64,000 nt of DNA from Panax quinquefolius (lineage: Eukaryota > Streptophyta > Magnoliopsida > Apiales > Araliaceae), in the NCBI GenBank assembly GCA_020205615.1, contig CM035165.1, forward strand, positions 92,008,005 to 92,072,004, written 5' to 3'. Made by a program: the position numbers and the translations under genes. Of this stretch, positions 23,759 to 35,096 are shown piece by piece. Every line of letters starts with the position of its first letter. Positions within the stretch are counted from its first letter, which is position 1. The notes beneath the pieces were generated by a model. That model saw only the letters and a list, made by a program, of their open reading frames with translations. It searched no databases and had not been told where the DNA came from.

Positions 23759-24631
23759 GCAGTAACCTTGAGGAGTGGAAAACAAATGGTTGGGATAGAT
23801 GCAGATAATTCAGCTGGTTTCGATTATAAGAGTAATGATAACATAGTGGATGCAGAAAAACAGGATGTGAATGCGCAAACTGAGAAAACAAAGTTAGATG
23901 ACACGCCAGTTGTGTATCCGTCACCGCCATTTCAGCAAAGAGTTCAAAAACAGAAATTAGAGAAGCAATTTGCAAAGTTCTTGGAAGTATTTAAGAAATT
24001 GCAAATTAACATTCCGTTTGCGGAAGCTCTAGAGTAAATGTCGAGTTATGCAAAATTTATGAAGGGGATTTTGTCTAGAAAGAAGAAGCTAAAAGATTTC
24101 GAGACAGTGACACTAACAGTGGAGTGCAGCGCGGTTCTACAACGAAAGTTGCCACCAGAGTTGAAAGATCCGGGGAGTTTCACCATTCCGTGCACGATCG
24201 GGAACATGGCTTTCAATAAACGCTTGTGTGATTTAGGAGCAAGTGTGAACCTTATGCCGTTATCAGTTTACACAGAATTGGGATTGCCGGCTCCAAAGCC
24301 TACAAACATCTCATTACAGTTGGCAGATAGGTCAGTCACATATCCGAGAGGCATTGTGGAAGACATATTGGTAAAAGTTGATAAATTCATATTCCCCGCT
24401 GATTTCATTATTCTGGACTTTGAGGATGACAAAAACATCCCGATTATCCTAGGGAGGCCTTTCTTGGCGACTGGTAGGACACTCATCGACGTACAAAAAG
24501 GTGAATTAACGATGAGGGTCCATGATCAAGAAGTCAAGATTAATGTCTTCAAAGCCATGAAATTCCCCGCGGATGAAGAAGAGTGCTTTCAAATGGAAAT
24601 AATTGATCAAATAGTCAACGAAGACATTTAA
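23759..24631 (+). pseudogene. Athila aspartic protease region
   Basis: The frame enters with VTLRSGKQM at 23765 and continues past a stop at 24035 (CAA to TAA is the likely change before MSSYAKFMKGILS). The protease carries the catalytic triad as LCDLGASVNLMP (D-L-G in place of the common D-S/T-G, which is normal in Athila) and the C-terminal IILGRPFLATGRTLIDVQKG. It would cleave the Gag-Pol polyprotein. The frame ends with a stop at 24629-24631, but the same frame continues into RT after several codons. Confidence 0.8.
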
Positions 24632-25916
24632 AAGAGCCTAAGCAACGATCTTCTTGAGACAACATTATTGGGGGATGAGGAGCTCGATGACCCAGAATTT
24701 ATGGACTATTTAAAGATGTTAGACTCATTGCCATGAGTAAGCAGATTCAAAACACCTTGTGAATCTTTACACACGGATGAGATAGCCACGAAAAGATTGA
24801 AACCAACTTTGGAGGAGCCACCAACTCTTGACCTCAAGCCACTCCCTAAACATCTCAAGTATGAGTATTTAGGTAATTCCAATTCTTTGCCTGTAATTAT
24901 TTCTGCCGCACTTAACAAATTGCAGGAAGAGAAATTGTTAAGGGTACTTAGAGAACATAAGGCAGCAATAGGATGGACAATAGCGGATATCAAGGGAATC
25001 AGCCCGTCGTTTTGCATGCATAAAATTCTGATGGAAGATGATGCAAAACCAACAATGGAGCAACAATGACGACTAAACCAAATTATGAAGGAAGTAGTGA
25101 AGAAGGAAATTCTAAAACTATTGGATGCTAGAATCATTTACCCGGTATCCGATAATAAGTGGGTTAGTCTGGTTCATTGTGTGCCAAAAAAAGGGGGAAT
25201 GACTGTGGTACAAAACGAAGATAATAAGTTAATACCGACAAGAACAGTAACAGGTTGGAGGGTGTGAATAGATTATAGGAAGCTAAACAACGCAACCCGG
25301 AAATATCATTTTTCGCTACCTTTCATCGACCAAATGTTGTACAGACTTGCGGGTCACGATTTTTATTGTCTTTTGGATGGGTACTCGGGCTATAACCAGA
25401 TTGCCATCGCTCCTAAGGATCAAGAGAAGACCACATTTACGTGTCCCTACGGCACGTTCGCGTTCAGGAGAATGTCATTCGGGTTATGTAATGCACCGGC
25501 TACCTTCCAACGGTGTATGATGGCCATTTTCTCCGATATGGTGGAAAAAAAATGTGGAAGTCTTCATGGAAGTCTTCTCTGTCCATGAAGACAATTTCGA
25601 TACATGTCTCGGGAATTTGGTAATGGTGTTACAATGATGCGAGGAGACAAACCTTGTACTTAACTGGGAAAAATGCCACTTCATGGTTGAGGAGGGCATA
25701 ATTTTGGGCCACAAGGTTTTGGCTCAAGGACTGAAAGTGGATAAAGCTAAGTTGGACACGATCGAGAAATTGCCTCCACCAAGCTCCGTAAAAGGAATCA
25801 GAAGTTTTCTGGGACATGCGGGGTTCTACAGAAGATTCATAAAGGACTTCTCTAAAGTTGCAAAACCGTTGTGCAGTCTTTTAAAGAAGGACTCTGTGTT
25901 TAGTTTTGATGAATAA
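24632..25916 (+). pseudogene. Athila reverse transcriptase, broken and active site altered
   Basis: The domain is in frame with the protease up to about 25550. The N-terminal linker includes KHLKYEYLGNSNSLPVII and HKAAIGWTIADIKGISPSFC. The RT fingers and palm follow: CVPKKGGMTVVQNE, IDYRKLNNATRKYHFSLPFI, DGYSGYNQIAIAPKDQEKT and FGLCNAPATFQRCM. An eight-A run near 25547-25554 shifts the frame by one base. Past it, the catalytic box expected as F-M-D-D reads F-M-E-V, removing both metal-binding aspartates. GHKVLAQGLKVDKAKLDTIEK and FLGHAGFYRRFIKDFSKVAKP complete the thumb and connection. Stops lie near 24734, 25067, 25265, 25635 and 25914. The copy cannot encode active RT as written. Confidence 0.85.
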
Positions 25917-26363
25917 TGTAAGTTGGCTTTTGAGCTGTTGAAAAAGAAGTTGACTACAGCCCTAGTTATCGTTACACCAGATTGGAATATACCTTTCAAA
26001 CTGATGTGTGATGCAAGTGACTATGCAGTGGGGGCCGTTTTGGGACAACGTCGATATAAGGTATTTCACGCTATATATTATGCAAGCAAGACACTTACGG
26101 AGACTCAAATGAATTATACAACTACAGAAAATGAACTTCTTGCAGTGGTATATGCGTTTGATAAATTCAGGGCATACTTGGTTGGCACTAAAGTGATAGT
26201 TTATACAGACCATTCGGCTATTCGGTACCTAATTGCGAAGAAAGATGCTAAACCACGCCTTATTCGGTGGATTCTCCTTCTTCAAGAGTTTGATCTATAA
26301 ATAAAGGATAGGAAGGGGACGGAGAATCAAGTAGCTGATCATTTGTCTAGGCTAAATAATCCA
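25917..26363 (+). pseudogene. Athila RNase H, interrupted by a nested element
   Basis: The RNase H fold is recognisable from [16 protein letters not shown] (first catalytic D), [19 protein letters not shown] (catalytic E) and [20 protein letters not shown] (second D). There is a stop at 26298-26300 (expected Q). The segment ends IKDRKGTENQVADHLSRLNNP, where the chromovirus inserted; the next codons resume at 35097 as [12 protein letters not shown]. RNase H degrades the RNA strand of the RNA-DNA hybrid during replication. Confidence 0.85.
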
Positions 26364-26941
26364 TGTGACGCCCCCAAAATAGGTCCATTCCATCCAACCC
26401 ATTCTGAGTCGCCAAATACATGGTACAGAAATAACTACAACTTTATTAATACATTTGTCGTGCAAAATACGACAACATATATACTGTGAGTTTAAATAAA
26501 ATTATTGTCTTCTAGACAATATACATACCCAAATAAATCCCCATCATAATTATTGATACATTATTTTACAAAAATGGCGAGGACTTCTAAACAACTCTCT
26601 CTAAAACCTTCATTCCATACCCCGACTAGTACTCGCTACATTCTCGCCTCCTGAGAAGAAAAATGGAACAACAAGGAAAAGGGTGAGCTCAACTAGCCCA
26701 GTAAAGAATATTATGACTAAGATAATATACAACAAATTATCGTTAGTCTCCAACAGAGAAAAATCTAATAGAATACAATAGACAACCAGTTTTAAATCAA
26801 CAACTGCAGCGGAAACAATAATTCATTAGAAGAGTTAAGTAGAGAATAGAAACTACTATCTTCTATATATGAATTTAAAAGTTCATCGTCGATATTTTAT
26901 CCTTGTAACATCAATCAATATATATCTAAAATCAAATATTC

Positions 26942-27133
26942 ATCTTTGCACTACAGGCCAAAGATATTCATCGATTGGTCGTGTTAAATCTAAACACATT
27001 CATCTTTGCACTACTGGGCCAAAGATATTAATCGATGAAGTCGTGTTCATCTCAACACATGTTCATCTTTGCACTACTGGGCCAAAGATATTCATCAAGA
27101 AATTATTCATCTTTGCACTACTGGGCCAAAGAT
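26942..27133 (-). repeat. Hairpin repeat array in LTR leader (four units)
   Basis: Four units at 26942, 27002, 27065 and 27109 each carry ATCTTTG, an 11-bp GC-rich loop such as cactactgggc, and CAAAGAT, giving a 7-bp stem. The right LTR has four equivalents at about 32849, 32910, 32968 and 33011. The array is downstream of the TATA box on the transcribed strand, so it would be in the RNA leader and tail. Loops differ between units and between LTRs while stems are kept. Confidence 0.75.
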
Positions 27134-27484
27134 ATTCGATAATATCATCATTTAGGACTAAGGATGATGAAAAATATTTCAAAAAAGCGAATCCGGTGAA
27201 ACAAAAGAACAAATATTAAGGATTCAGTATTTTAAACAATCAAGTTCAAAAATACTTTATAAGTAATCGAGTGGAGTAAAATTCAAGAATGATCAAAACA
27301 TGGATACAATCAAAGCTAGTATCTATAGTAGATATTTTGGACAAAAAGAAGAAATTTCATTTTTTGGTGAATAGTCTTAAGTATGATAGTGAATAGTGCC
27401 AGTATCACGTGAATAGTCGTGAGTATCGTGAATAGTAACTCCACACCAAAAGATAGAAATTTCACAAAAAACATCTTTACGCTT

Positions 27485-27570
27485 CGTGAATAGTACTCGT
27501 GAATAGTAACTCGTGAATAGTAACTTCGTGAATAGTAACTCATGAATAGTAACTTTCGTGAATAGTAAAC
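27485..27570 (-). repeat. Tandem cgtgaatagtaact array in LTR
   Basis: Six near-exact 13-15-bp units follow one another, with looser copies at 27388-27440. The right LTR has the same array in altered copy number at about 33291-33460. It lies 270-460 bp downstream of the TATA box in element sense. Confidence 0.8.
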
Positions 27571-27844
27571 CCAGAGCATGAAAAAATTCCAAATTTGATA
27601 AAAATTTCCAACCAATATTTGGCATAATGATATTGAAGAAATAATATCATTTTGAATCAAATAACATCCCTTACCTCGAAAGGCAGTACTTCTAGTTGAA
27701 ACAGGATATAGGCTATGACTTGAACTTGCTTGCAAGTATAGCAATACTCAAAGTATACTCAAAATACTCACAAGAATACGCTCGATAATATAGAGAGAGA
27801 AAACATCAGTTTCTGGTGTGATTTTCAATTCTAACCTAAGCACC

Positions 27845-27854
27845 CTATTTATAG
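27845..27854 (-). promoter_or_regulatory. LTR TATA box (second copy 33730-33739)
   Basis: The minus strand reads CTATAAATAG, conserved in both LTRs of this element and at 676-685 in the related LTR. Confidence 0.65.
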
Positions 27855-29005
27855 GAAAATGCTTAGAACACCAAAGTAGAAAATTTAATATAATAATAAT
27901 ATATATAATTTTTATTCCAACGCACACTTATTTTGCTTCAAAACCTCAGCCACCAAACAGCCCACCTCACAAGACTTGCACAAAAAACGTTTTTGTTATT
28001 TAAATTATTTTAAACTTCCAAAAATTAATTATTTTAGAGCTTCAGAACTTCAATAATTCATAATAAATAGCCCTTTTATCAGAAAATTCGAATCTCGCGT
28101 ATTTTTATAGGAAATTCAATTCTCTATAACTTTGCAGAAGAAAGTTTTTTCAAATTCCAAACAGAAATTGACCGAAATCCACAAACGGATGATTTTACAG
28201 GCTATAATCAAATTTCGGTCAATAATTGTGTCCACCAACACACAAAATATGTGTTAAACATTTAATGCCAGAAAAATACTTTTCCTCCTCATATACTCAT
28301 ATATCCCACATTCATTATAAAAATATCACAGTTAATATATTATTAAAATAATATATTTAAATGAATTATTTTATCGAGAAAAAGATAAAATATTAATTTT
28401 CAACAATTGTCATTTTAAAATTTTCTCCATCTATATCCACATAAAATCAATATTTTCCTCATCATATAAATCAATAATTAATTATTCATAAATAATATTA
28501 CTGAGAATCACAATATTGATGACCGAGCGGTTCGAGGAAAGAGGGGCTTTCGATAAGGATCTCTCTCTTCTTGGCGGCATGATTAGGTGACCAAACCTCT
28601 CCTTAGAGCAGAACTTTCTAGACATTACCAATAATGTTATCTAATAATATTATTAGGATAATATGAATTATTAGCCGATAATGGAAAATCTTGTGTAATG
28701 ACAATTTATTGAAACAACAGTAATATAAAATATCAATGCAGCAATTATTGAATCAATAAAATAAAATATTGAACAGTAATTACTGTAACAATTATTGAGT
28801 AGTGCCTTCTTACGTAAGAATCAATAATTGGTGCAATCTGTAGTGTCTTCTTGTTCAACAACGCAGCGTAGTGTGTTTTAACCACCGGGTATTCCAACAG
28901 TATTAACGGTAACAACTACGTTGTTATTTAAACAACTTATACTTGTCGTTTTCTTCATCCAATCACTTTCCATTATGGGGCCTACAAAAGACTGCGCCGT
29001 CGTAC

Positions 29006-29071
29006 GAATATTCCCCGACAGTACGAATATTCCACGACCAAACGAATATTCCTCGACAATAATGAATATTT
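29006..29071 (-). promoter_or_regulatory. Phased GAATATTC palindromes in U3
   Basis: Perfect copies start at 29006, 29025 and 29044, and an imperfect one at 29064, giving spacings of 19, 19 and 20 bp. Each is a GAAnnTTC heat-shock-element-like core. The array lies about 130-200 bp from the LTR 5' end in element sense, in U3. Confidence 0.5.
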
Positions 29072-29204
29072 TATAACCACTTGCTTATTCGAAATATTTG
29101 CGCATTTTACCCATAACTAACCACATTAATCAAATCAACCCTTACTATTTCAAAATAATAAATAGAGGAAATTCCATTTTATTAAAAAAAATTGGGGTCT
29201 TACA

Positions 29205-29219
29205 ACCTCCCCTCCTTAT
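29205..29219 (-). other. Polypurine tract of the nested chromovirus
   Basis: The minus strand reads ATAAGGAGGGGAGGT directly before the 3' LTR start TGTAAG. It would prime plus-strand DNA synthesis. Confidence 0.8.
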
Positions 29220-29620
29220 GAAATTTCGTCCTCGAAATTGACGTACGTACTTGGTGTTTCGAAAAGATGAGAATACCTCGCTTTCATTTCGTTTCCAACT
29301 CCCAGGTCATTTCCTCAATAGCATGGTTTCTCTACAAAACTTTAACTTGTGGTATAACCTCGGTACATAGGACATGTTCTTTTCTATCCAAGATCTTGAC
29401 AGATACCTCCTCGTCGTTAAGTCTTGGCTATCTCGTCGGTTCTAACTTCAATAGCGTGGTTGAATTCGTCCACATATTTACGTAACATCGTCACGTGAAA
29501 AGCGTTATGAACGCGCGTCATACTTGGCGATAAAAGCGAGTCTATAGGCCACAGTTCCTATTCGATCGAGAATTTCAAATGGATTAATAAATCGAAGGTT
29601 TGAGCTTTCCTCACCTCACC
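29220..29620 (-). pseudogene. Integrase C-terminus and chromodomain remnant
   Basis: Reading leftwards from about 29550 and switching frames, the pieces AYRLAFIAKYDA, then a VFHVT-like block, YVDEF-like words and a final RNTKYV-FRGRNFI match the end of Tekay-type chromovirus integrases: GPF/Y tail, chromodomain and the short FEDEI-like C-terminus. Several frameshifts and stops are present. The chromodomain in intact relatives recognises methylated histone H3 and guides integration to heterochromatin. Confidence 0.6.
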
Positions 29621-30360
29621 AATTCTCGCTTTTGAAATAACAACTTCTTGCACCTCCTTCTTCAAATTCATCGACTCGGTGTGTAGCTTGAGCGACTTTA
29701 ACTTTATCGATTAAAAGTCGATTATACTCGTATATCATCACGTGGGTACCTAGAGTTTTCATCTCCATCTCTACTATTTGTAAATTATCTGAAATGAGTC
29801 TTTGACAATATCGTTTTTCGTACTTGTATCGATCTTCTACTCAAACACGTCACTACCACGTTCGCTTTTCGAGGATGGCATGGTGAACATGTCTTTGAAA
29901 TGAGTCTCATCTTGAGTTCTTGAAGCTCTTCCCACATTCCTTGCTCCATTCGAATTTTGTATCTCTACGAGTCATTTGCGTTAATGGAATAGCGATTCGA
30001 GAATATCCTTCAACGAATCTCGATAATAACCAACTAAGCCTGAAAGCTACGTATTTCGATTCTGAAGCTTAGGTTGTTCTCAATTGTGACTTATATCCCA
30101 ACCTTGGATAGCACGTCACAATGACACCTATCAGTTTACTATCGCACGAATATGGCGTCCCCTACGGAGAGTCTGGCTTAGGTGCATTCCACAAAGGAAG
30201 TCACCGGATAAAGGCTCGGTACCCAAATTCTATAGTTGAATTTTAACTCACGAAGTTCAATAGGAGCCATTCGATATGAGATTTTAGAAATGAGTTTTGT
30301 CACAGGGTTCAAAGTCGATACAAAATTTAATATCGATCTTTGGGAGTAAACCAAGAAATT
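29621..30360 (-). pseudogene. Reverse transcriptase / RNase H remnant, heavily deleted
   Basis: The clearest block is GLVGYYRDSLKDI at about 30000-30045 (minus), corresponding to the conserved GLAGYYRRF segment at the RT thumb, followed in another frame by LISKTC-type RNase H start words near 29890. Around 30240-30290, SKISYRMAPIELREL matches the linker before RT. The catalytic DD box and most of the palm are missing. No start, no open frame; relic only. The stretch 29621-29880 has no block I can place. Confidence 0.5.
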
Positions 30361-30741
30361 CTTGAAATACGTCGGGGAAAATCAATAACAACAGAATATT
30401 ATTCAAATCGGCGTGTCTTTATTCAAATCCATAACATGGACTAAGAAAACTTGACATCCGTAATAAGCGAATGACTTCATGACGATATGAAAATGTTTGA
30501 CTACAATGGTTTGATTGCTTGAATTTGAATAACGAGTTGCTTAGGAATATGAAAACTAACAACCTTACGAAAGTAATCAATTTCGGCATGATGAGTAGTT
30601 AACCTTAAAATTACATCAAAAGCAAATATCTCTATAGAAATAAGGTTAACGAGGTAATGTGATAGTGCCAACTGAATCAAACAAGATTTCTAAACAACGG
30701 ATATAATGAAAGTTTCTCTAACCGGAGTCTCCATAAATAGG

Positions 30742-32083
30742 TCAAAGTCTAATTTCTCCGTAGTCAAGTTCAAAGCGTTGAGCGCAAGCAAAAGAGATAA
30801 AAGAATGGGTAGAGGCAAAGTATCTAGTAAGGTATAAACTTTGCAAGAATTTATAATTAACTAACCGTGCTAACCGTTCGGGTTCCTCGCATTTTAACCG
30901 GTCACGACAAACGCTCTTCGAGAACCGATTGACTTTGACTTTTTTGGGACATCCTTTTGAGTCACCATTCTCATTGGGTGGGTTTCGATCTGCGTCTGAT
31001 CTTGAAGCGATATGTCCTTCTTTTCCATAATTATAGTATACCTTAAAGCTGTTGTGGATAGTTTGGGTGATATATCCCTCTTTCCGCATTTGTAACATCT
31101 GACCGGTGGTCTTTCTCCTCCCTTGGAACCGATTCTTCTTTGGTGTTGGCGTCTTCACATGGTCGTTGTTGAATCTCCTCTTTTAAAATCTCCTCCGACT
31201 CGCTTCTTCTATTTTCATGGCCACGATTACCACGGAGTGTTTACCGCCTTTGTCCGTATTCTTCTTTCTCCATTTGGTTATCGTTATTCTTATGACTGCT
31301 ATCTTGGTATGATCCTGGTTATGGTCCCTCGGGTTGAACATACTTGTTATCTCGCTCTAACAACTGAGCCCTATTGACAACATCTGAATAGAGAGAAAAT
31401 TTATGAGAAATGAGATCTTGGCGTATGTTGGGTTTCAAACCTCTCGAAACACATCTGCGTCATCGTTCCTCATTCTCCACCAAATGAGGTGCAAACACTG
31501 GATAACTCCACGAACCGCCTCGTCTTTGGGACACCGTCGTGTTATTCTGCTCGGTCTAATAAACTCCACTTCCTTCATATAATGAATACTTTCGGGGAAG
31601 TACTTGTCATTAAACTATTCTGAAACGTCTCCCATGACATCTTTGAGTGCAAATTTGGATGGAGTGCGCTTCCTGATTCCCACCGATGTCTGCCTCGTTA
31701 CGGAACATAAAAGTAGCGAATGGAACTTTACATTCCTCCGTGCATCCCAAGAAATCGAATATCTTGGTAATTTGTTTGACCCACATCTCGCCTTAATCGG
31801 ATCGGCTTTCCCCAGTACTGGTGGTCCTGACTCTTTGAAGCTGTTTGGTTTGTGACCACCCGTGAATTGCTATCATTTCCTCTGTATTTTGAACACGAGT
31901 CTCCCTCGTCGATTTTGCATGAGCTGGAAAAAGCTTCTAAACATCCCCTCGTTCATCATCACGCTTTCGGTGTTGTTGTTCAGCGGGAGGTACATTGTCG
32001 ACTGTTGCCACGTTCTCCTCGTTGGTAAGTATAGGCATCTCCACGGTCTCATTTACTCCTTTGTTAATATTCTCGGTCGACAT
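30742..32083 (-). pseudogene. gag: Gag, zinc knuckle and protease remnant of the nested chromovirus
   Basis: The likely gag start is the minus-strand ATG at 32081-32083 (MSTENINKGVNETVEMPIL), about 170 bp after the PBS. Gag core words appear at 31800-31690 (MWVKQITKIFDFLGCTEECK and FATFMFRNEADI) and 31620-31560 (FNDKYFPESIHYMKEVEFIR), in two frames with stops between. Further left, YYNYGKEGHIASRS replaces the zinc knuckle, with its cysteines mostly changed to Y or S. The protease core reads ASTHSFISFACAQRF, with the catalytic D-S-G equivalent lost. It would have packaged RNA and processed Gag-Pol. Confidence 0.65.
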
Positions 32084-32253
32084 TCTCAAATCTTGTCATA
32101 AAATAAGGGTTAATTAAGGAAATCAATATATCACATAATATCCTATATACTAACCAACTAACAAATAAGCTTAGGTAGGACACCTTTAGCGAAGGATTTA
32201 CTCGTCTCTCCCCTCTAGTTCTATTCCCGATCTCGCGGAGATCATATCCCTAA

Positions 32254-32266
32254 GCTACGATACCAA
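32254..32266 (-). other. Primer-binding site of the nested chromovirus
   Basis: The minus strand reads TTGGTATCGTAGC beside the LTR, close to the initiator tRNA-Met complement TGGTATCAGAGC with changes at the CAG. Confidence 0.7.
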
Positions 32267-32267
32267 T

Positions 32268-35096
32268 TGTGGCGCCCCCAAAATAGGTCCATTCCATCCA
32301 ACCCATTACGAAGTGCGCCAAATACATGGATGCGAAATAACTACTGACTTTATTAATACATTTGTCGTGCAAAATCGACAACATATATACTGTGAGTTTA
32401 AATACAATTATTGTCTTCTAGACAATATACATACCCAAATAAATCCCCATCATAATTATTGATACATTATTTTACAAAAATGGTGAGGACTACTAAACAA
32501 CTCTCTCTAGAACCTTCATTCCATACCCAGCTAGTACTACTCGCTACATTCTCGCCTCACGAGAAGAAAAATGGAACAACAGGAAAAGGGTGAGCTCAAC
32601 TAGCCCGATAAAGAATATTATGACTAAGATAATATACAACAAATTATCGTTAGTCTCCAACAGAGAAAAATCTAATAGAATACAATAGACAACCAGTTTT
32701 AAATCAACAACTGCAGCGGAAACAACAATTCATTAGAAGAGTTAAGTAGAGAATGCAAACTACTATCTTCTATATATGAATTTAAAAGTTCATCGTCGAT
32801 ATTTTATCCCTGTAACATCAATCAATATATATCTAGAATCAAATATTTATCTTTGCACTCTGAGCCAAAGATATTAATCGATTAGTCATGTTAAATCTAA
32901 ACACTGTTCATCTTTGCACTACGGGCCAAAGATATTAATCGATGAGTCGTATTCATCTCAACACATGTTCATCTTTGCACTACGGGCCAAAGATATTCAT
33001 CAAGAAATCATTCATCTTTGCACTCTGAGCCAAAGATATTGATAATATCATAATTTAGGACTAAGGATGATGAAAAATATTTCAAAGAAAAGCGAATCCG
33101 GTGAAACAAAAGAACAAATATTAAGGATTAGTATTTTAAACAATCAATTTCAAAAATACTTTATAAGTAATCGAGTGGAGTAAAATTCAAGAATGATCAA
33201 AACATCGATACAATCAAAGCTAGTATCTATAGTAGATATTTTGGACAAAAAGAAGAAATTTCATTTTTAATTGAATAGTCTGAAAGTATTCGTGAATAGT
33301 CTTGAGTATCGTGAATAGTAATAGTATCGTGAATAATAACTCCCACACCAAAAGATAGAAATTTCACAAAAAAACATCTTCACGCTTCGTGAATAGTACT
33401 TCATGAATAGTAACTCGTGAATAGTAACTCATGAATAGTAACTCGTGAATAGTAACCTAACTCGTGAACATGAAAAAGTTCCAAATTTGATAAAAATTTC
33501 CAACCAATATTTCGGCATAATGATATTGAAGAAATAATATCATTTTGAATCAAATAACATCCCTTACCTCGAAAAGCAGTACTTTAGTTGAAACAGGATA
33601 TAGGCTATGACTTGAACTTGCATAGTATAGCAATACTCAAAGTATACTCAAAATACTCACAAGAATACGCTCGATAATATAGAGAGAAAATTTTGGTTTA
33701 ATTGTGATTTTCAATTCTAACCTAAGCACCTATTTATAGGAAAATGCTTAGAACACCAAAGTAGAAAATTTAATATAATAATAATATATATAATTTTTAT
33801 TCCAACGCATACTTATTTTGCTTCAAAACCTTAGCCACCAAACGACCCACCTCACAAGACTTGCACAAAAAGCGTTTTGTTATTTAAATTATTTTAAACT
33901 TCCAAAATTCAATTATTTTAGAGCTTCAGAACATCAATAATTCATAATAAATAGCCCTTTTATCGGAAAATTGAATCACGCGTGTTTTTATAGGAAATTC
34001 AATTCTCTACAACTTTGCGGAAGAAAGTTTTTCAAATTCCAAGCGAAATTGGATAGAAATCCACAAGCAGACGATTTTACAATTTATAATCAAATTTCGG
34101 TCGATAATTGTGTCCACCAACACACAAAATATGTGTTAAACATTTAATGCCACAAAAATACTCTTCCTCCTCATATACTCATATATCCCACATTCATTAT
34201 AAAAATATCACCAGTTAATATATTATTAAAATAATATATTTAAATGAATTATTTTATCGAGAAAAAGATAAAATATTAATTTTCAACAATTGTCATTTAA
34301 AAATTTTCTCAATCTATATCCACATAAAATCAATATTTTCCTCATCATATAAATCAATAATTAATTATTCATAAATAATATTACGAGAATCCTGATATTG
34401 ACAACCGTGCGCGGTTCCAGGAAAGAGGGGCTTTCAATAAGGATCTCTCCTTACTTGGCATGATTAGGTGACCAAACCTCTCCTTAGAGCAGAACTTTCT
34501 AGACATTGCCAATAATGTTATCTAATAATATTATTAGGATAATATGAATTATGCTTCGATAATGGAAAATATTGTGTAATGACAATTTATTGAAACAACG
34601 GTAATATAAAATATCAATGCAACAATTATTGAATCAATAAAATAAAATCTTGAGCGATAATTATTGTAACAATTATTGAGTAGTGCCTTCTTACGTAAGA
34701 ATCAATAATTGGTGCAATCTGGTATCTTCTTGTTCAACAACAGCGTATTAGTGTGTTTTAACCACCGGGTATTCCAACGATGATAGCAGTGGTAACAACT
34801 ACATTGTTATTTAAACAACTTATACTTGTCGTTTTCTTCATCCAATCGCTTTTCAGTTATGGGGCCCACAAAAAGGCTGGGCCGGTAAATGCGAATATTC
34901 CTGACAAGCGTCACGAATATTCCACGACCAAACGAATATTCCTAAATGATAATGAATATTTTATAACCACTTGCTTATTCGAAATATTTGCGCATTTTAC
35001 CCATAACTAACCACATTAATCAAATCAACCCTAACTATTTCAAAATAATAAATAGAGGAAATTCTATTTTATTAAAAAAAAAATCGGGGTCTTACA
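32268..35096 (-). repeat. Nested chromovirus LTR, right copy (5' LTR)
   Basis: Direct repeat of 26364-29204, with TATA at 33730-33739, the tgaatagtaact array near 33291-33460, hairpins at 32849-33035 and GAATATTC words at 34893, 34915, 34934 and 34954. Differences from the left copy cluster in the hairpin loops and in CG/CNG-rich spots such as 34770-34800 and 34870-34915. Confidence 0.9.

Larger units (their letters stand above)
26364..29204 (-). repeat. Nested chromovirus LTR, left copy (3' LTR)
   Basis: In element sense the order is U3 with phased GAATATTC words (29006-29071), TATA (27845-27854), a repeated tgaatagtaact array (27485-27570) and a hairpin array (26942-27133), then the end at 26364. 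Plus-strand frames at 26869-27219 and minus-strand frames near 27316-27744 merely translate these repeats. Confidence 0.9.
26364..35096 (-). mobile_element. Complete chromovirus (Tekay-like) nested in Athila pol
   Basis: LTRs of 2841 bp (26364-29204) and 2829 bp (32268-35096) flank a 3063-bp interior. Minus orientation is shown by the PBS at 32254-32266, the polypurine tract at 29205-29219 and gag-to-integrase order read leftwards. The LTRs start TGTAAGACCCC and end GGGGGCGNCACA on the minus strand. The 5-bp flanks are atcca (left) and atccg (right), a target duplication with one change. The interior keeps traces of gag, zinc knuckle, protease, RT and integrase with chromodomain, but much of pol is deleted and every frame is broken. 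LTR divergence and decay show it is an old insertion that postdates the Athila copy. Confidence 0.9.

Noticed and set aside
26942..27133. CRISPR-like repeat array
   Set aside because: Regular short repeats with hairpins, but unit spacing is uneven, spacers are related, and the array is part of a plant LTR present twice.
27316..27744. 142-codon minus-strand frame with YYSRSYYSR repeats
   Set aside because: It is the translation of the tgaatagtaact minisatellite in an LTR.
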